The notes under the pieces were generated by a model that saw only the letters and a program-made list of their open reading frames with translations, had not been told where the DNA came from and did not search any database. From NCBI GenBank assembly GCA_011050675.1, contig DRFI01000031.1, positions 154,674 to 218,673 of the forward strand: a DNA stretch of 64,000 bases. Direction: 5' to 3'. The stretch's first letter is position 1. The number at the start of each line of letters is the position of its first letter. Of this stretch, positions 63,739 through 64,000 are shown piece by piece. The translations under genes and the position numbers were made by a program. This DNA comes from Maribacter sp. (GTDB lineage Bacteria; Bacteroidota; Bacteroidia; Flavobacteriales; Flavobacteriaceae).

Positions 63739-63766
63739 GGGCTTATGCATTATTTGATAAAAGCCC
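63739..63766 (+). ncRNA. possible bridge/seek RNA hairpin of an IS110 element
   Basis: GGGCTT and AAGCCC (6-bp arms, 16-base loop) lie 110 bases upstream of the IS110 transposase ATG, where IS110-group elements encode their guide RNA. More weak pairs follow (AGGT...ACCT near 63810). The identification rests on position. Confidence 0.3.
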
Positions 63767-63876
63767 TTTTCGGTTATTCTGGACCGGCATCAGATGGAAA
63801 TTCAGGTTTTTAGACCTATTATCAGGGGTTCGATGGCAATCTGGGATTTTGGTCCTAATCCTTTAATTTTATCATT

Positions 63877-64000
63877 ATGCAAAACCAGAACTTTGCGTAC
63901 TTCATCGGTATTGATATATCGAAGAGTACTTTTGACGTAGCTATCTTGAATGAAGATAGGACTACCTCTTATGTTTTTGAGAATTCCAAAAAAGGAACGA
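63877..64000 (+). mobile_element. IS110-family transposase, 5' part
   Basis: From the ATG at 63877 the 41 codons in the window give MQNQNFAYFIGIDISKSTFD, then VAILNEDRTTSYVFENSKK. GIDISKSTFDVA with Asp13 is the start of the DEDD RuvC-like catalytic domain of IS110 recombinases. The gene runs off the right end of the window. IS110 elements have no inverted repeats, so the left end cannot be fixed from the sequence. Confidence 0.85.

Larger units (their letters stand above)
63416..63876. other. gene-free region between the mobilization gene and the IS110 gene
   Basis: About 460 bases. It holds an 8-bp inverted repeat (63566-63612), a GGGGA-ATAC-TCCCC hairpin near 63669-63682 and a further hairpin (63739-63766). 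No ORF was found. Confidence 0.6.

Noticed and set aside
1..64000. CRISPR array
   Set aside because: No set of regularly spaced direct repeats was seen; the only tandem repeat (11626-11656) has two 12-bp units.
1..64000. Complete tRNA or rRNA genes
   Set aside because: Only the 22-base tRNA end at 44625 was found.

Overview
The window looks like chromosome of a marine member of the Flavobacteriaceae (Bacteroidota). It is AT-rich, has SusC/SusD pairs, Bacteroidota-type ECF sigma/FecR regulation, a type IX secretion (T9SS) sorting domain, TAnnTTTG-like promoter elements and BfmA-type mobilization genes. No rRNA and no complete tRNA gene was seen.

Layout. (1) 1-9.7 kb: a sugar-utilisation locus. 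It has two DUF1080 (3-keto-glycoside hydrolase-like) proteins, a Tat-exported Gfo/Idh/MocA oxidoreductase, a DUF6807/'PmoA' lipoprotein and a LacI regulator, facing a convergent susC-susD pair. (2) 10.1-19.7 kb: a secreted protein, a decapitated NarL-type regulator, a mutagenic polymerase cassette (Y-family polymerase + DnaE2), then araC / small membrane protein / hxlB / hxlA (formaldehyde-fixing ribulose monophosphate enzymes). The araC-hxl block is flanked by two diverged copies of the dnaE2 3' end plus a tiny membrane-protein gene, and a different half of each copy has decayed. (3) 20.2-37.6 kb: a long co-directional exopolysaccharide operon: WecA-like initiator, flippase, glycosyltransferases, polymerase, a T9SS-sorted giant protein, a kinase/kinase/nucleotidyltransferase trio, a WecG-type transferase and a Wzc tyrosine kinase. 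(4) 37.6-45.6 kb: an oxidoreductase, a DUF808 protein, gmd-fcl (GDP-L-fucose) and several broken genes: a WcaJ-type initiator with a nonsense codon and a frameshift, a wecG remnant, the 3' end of a tRNA and a frameshifted miaE. (5) 45.7-47.9 kb: small accessory genes and a relic. (6) 48.1-60.5 kb: a block that looks visibly richer in G+C: FecA-like receptor, ECF sigma and FecR transcribed divergently from each other, STN-containing SusC, SusD, a membrane-anchored spermidine-synthase-like protein and a DUF6503 protein. (7) 60.5-64 kb: a mobile-element edge with an OLD-family ATPase stub, a Fic protein under a palindrome-rich promoter, a winged-helix-like protein, a BfmA/BtgA-like mobilization protein, a candidate oriT and the start of an IS110-family transposase.

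How the parts fit together. The LacI protein and a palindrome with a central CpG upstream of susC probably control glycoside import and 3-keto processing. The polysaccharide operon appears to start with the intact WecA-like enzyme and continue with the WecG-like transferase, because the alternative WcaJ initiator is broken. The FecI/FecR/STN-SusC set is a surface-signalling uptake system. Several pseudogenes cluster at the borders of these blocks (11.5, 16.3, 19.0-19.6, 39.6-41.0, 44.0-45.5, 47.4-47.9 and 60.6 kb), which suggests repeated insertion and deletion of accessory modules.
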